DNA of 64,000 bases, from NCBI RefSeq assembly GCF_005280195.1, contig NZ_SZPR01000003.1:124001-188000 (forward strand). The letters are read 5' to 3'. This DNA is from Streptomyces galbus (GTDB taxonomy: Bacteria; Actinomycetota; Actinomycetes; Streptomycetales; Streptomycetaceae). The notes beneath the pieces were generated by a model that worked only from the letters and a program-made list of their open reading frames with translations, was not told where the DNA came from and did not search any database. Shown one piece after another: positions 63,136-64,000 of the stretch. A program made the position numbers and the translations under genes. The first letter of the stretch is position 1. Every line of letters begins with the position of its first letter.

Positions 63136-63993
63136 TCAGGGCGAGGCGGGGGCGCGCGTCACCGGCACGAGCGTGAGGTACGCGAGCCCCAGGACGCCCC
63201 GGTAGTGCATCCACTGGTGCCGGTGGCGGTCCAGGCGCTCGCGCGTCGCGGCGGCCAGCGGGTGGCCGGGGTGGGTGGCCAGCCAGACCTCCGTGTCCGC
63301 CTGGTAGCCCGACTCGAACGCCTCCCACTCGCCGCGGTCCGCCGTCTCCACCCACTCGGGGCGGAACCCGGCCCCCACGGCCAGGTCGAGCAGCCGCGAC
63401 AGGTCGTGGTGGTCGCCGGCCGAGGCGCCGGGCCACATCCCGGCCAGCTCCCGCTCGGTCGGCGGGCGCTCCCAGAACCCCTCGCCGAGCAGCACCCGCC
63501 CGCCGTCGGCGACCAGCCGCCGCAGCTCGCCCAGCGCCTCGCCCAGGTGCGCGGGCGGCCGCCGCGCGCTGAGCGCCTGACTGGCGCCGACGCACAGCAC
63601 CAGGTCGGCGGGGCCGCGCCGGGTCCCCACGGCGGACTCCTCGACGAACGCCACCCGGTCCGCGAGCCCGCGCTCCCCGGCCGCCCGCCGCCCGCGCCGC
63701 AGGTCCTCGCCGTTCAGGTCCACGCCGACGCCGTGCGCCCGCGGTACGGCCTCCAGCACCCGCAGCAGCAACTCCCCCCAGCCGCAGCCCAGGTCGAGCA
63801 CGGTCCGGGGCGCCCCCGCGGCGAGCCGCCGCACGAGGTCGCCGGCCCGCCGCTCGGACAGGGGCCCGTGGAAGACGAGCCGGCCGAGCCGGGGCGGGGC
63901 GTCGGCAGCGTCCGTGGCGGTGGCGTCGGACGCAGGGGCGTCGGATGCGTGGGTGCCAGGTGCGGTGGCGTCGGGCGCGTGGGCGTCGGTCAT
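63136..63993 (-). CDS. SAM-dependent class I methyltransferase
   Basis: This 285-residue enzyme has an N-terminal Ala/Asp/Thr-rich extension with His/Ser/Pro repeats (1-33). The Rossmann methyltransferase core (about 35-190) includes VLDLGCGWGELLL (motif I, 65-77), GVGVDLN and a LVADGGRVLLGEGFW block (motif IV/V region). The C-terminal part holds HRHQWMHYRG. Its substrate is unknown. It lies 8 bp beyond the MFS stop and is convergent, so the genes probably share a terminator region. Confidence 0.85.
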   Translation of the reverse strand: MTDAHAPDATAPGTHASDAPASDATATDAADAPPRLGRLVFHGPLSERRAGDLVRRLAAGAPRTVLDLGCGWGELLLRVLEAVPRAHGVGVDLNGEDLRRGRRAAGERGLADRVAFVEESAVGTRRGPADLVLCVGASQALSARRPPAHLGEALGELRRLVADGGRVLLGEGFWERPPTERELAGMWPGASAGDHHDLSRLLDLAVGAGFRPEWVETADRGEWEAFESGYQADTEVWLATHPGHPLAAATRERLDRHRHQWMHYRGVLGLAYLTLVPVTRAPASP

Positions 63994-64000
63994 GGCAGGG

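Overview
This is a high-GC actinobacterial chromosome segment, almost certainly Streptomyces. The codons are extremely GC-rich at third positions, GTG starts and 4-bp GTGA/ATGA gene overlaps are common, and the gene content matches the oriC-proximal core of Streptomyces chromosomes (crgA, class E sortases, the pknB/pbpA/rodA/pstP/fha operon, paired bkd operons). Two perfect 14-bp parS palindromes (3879 and 47472) and a cluster of DnaA boxes (about 6513-6729) agree with a position near the origin. I saw no insertion sequence, prophage, CRISPR array or rRNA gene.

Layout. 1-5 kb: a partial secreted protein, a membrane Ser/Thr kinase, an HTH regulator with a palindrome upstream, tRNA-Ala, parS and a DUF5324 gene. 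5-11 kb: cyclophilin, rhomboid protease, the DnaA-box region, crgA, a DUF881 protein, then a coupled group of small membrane protein, class-I glutamine amidotransferase, srtE1 and srtE2. 10.7-19 kb (minus strand): the morphogenesis and signalling operon fhaA-fhaB-pstP-rodA-pbpA-pknB, coding for a PASTA kinase, its phosphatase, two FHA proteins and an elongation-type SEDS/class-B PBP pair. No pknA is present. 19-30 kb: tRNA-Leu, two DUF2252 proteins, a ClC channel or antiporter convergent with glutamate decarboxylase, several small membrane or hypothetical genes, a J-domain-like protein and a rhodanese.

30-41 kb is a phenylacetate catabolic locus: paaABCDE, paaN, paaH and a TetR regulator (probably PaaR). 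A DUF5819-HTTM-SpoU methyltransferase cassette on the opposite strand interrupts it. The palindrome ACCGAACGATCGGT lies before paaA and between paaN and paaH, and a near copy lies in the bkdR-bkdA gap. 41-45 kb holds an Lrp-type regulator and a branched-chain keto-acid dehydrogenase operon (E1alpha, E1beta, E2). 45-51 kb holds molybdenum cofactor genes (a mobA-DUF6457 fusion and moeA), a K+ channel with a divergent channel-less RCK paralogue, and a quinone oxidoreductase. 51-56 kb holds a secreted low-complexity protein, the proteasome activator Bpa and two divergent Ser/Thr kinases. 56-60 kb is a second E1alpha-E1beta-E2 operon. 60-64 kb holds a D,D-carboxypeptidase, a GntR-MFS pair and a methyltransferase.

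The window therefore combines cell-wall growth and phospho-signalling genes with acyl-CoA-producing catabolism. Phenylacetate and branched-chain amino acid breakdown both yield acyl-CoAs that can feed fatty acid and polyketide synthesis. The shared operator-like palindrome hints at joint control. Starts were placed from ribosome-binding sites, overlaps and family N termini, and functions are inferred from recognised motifs without database searches.
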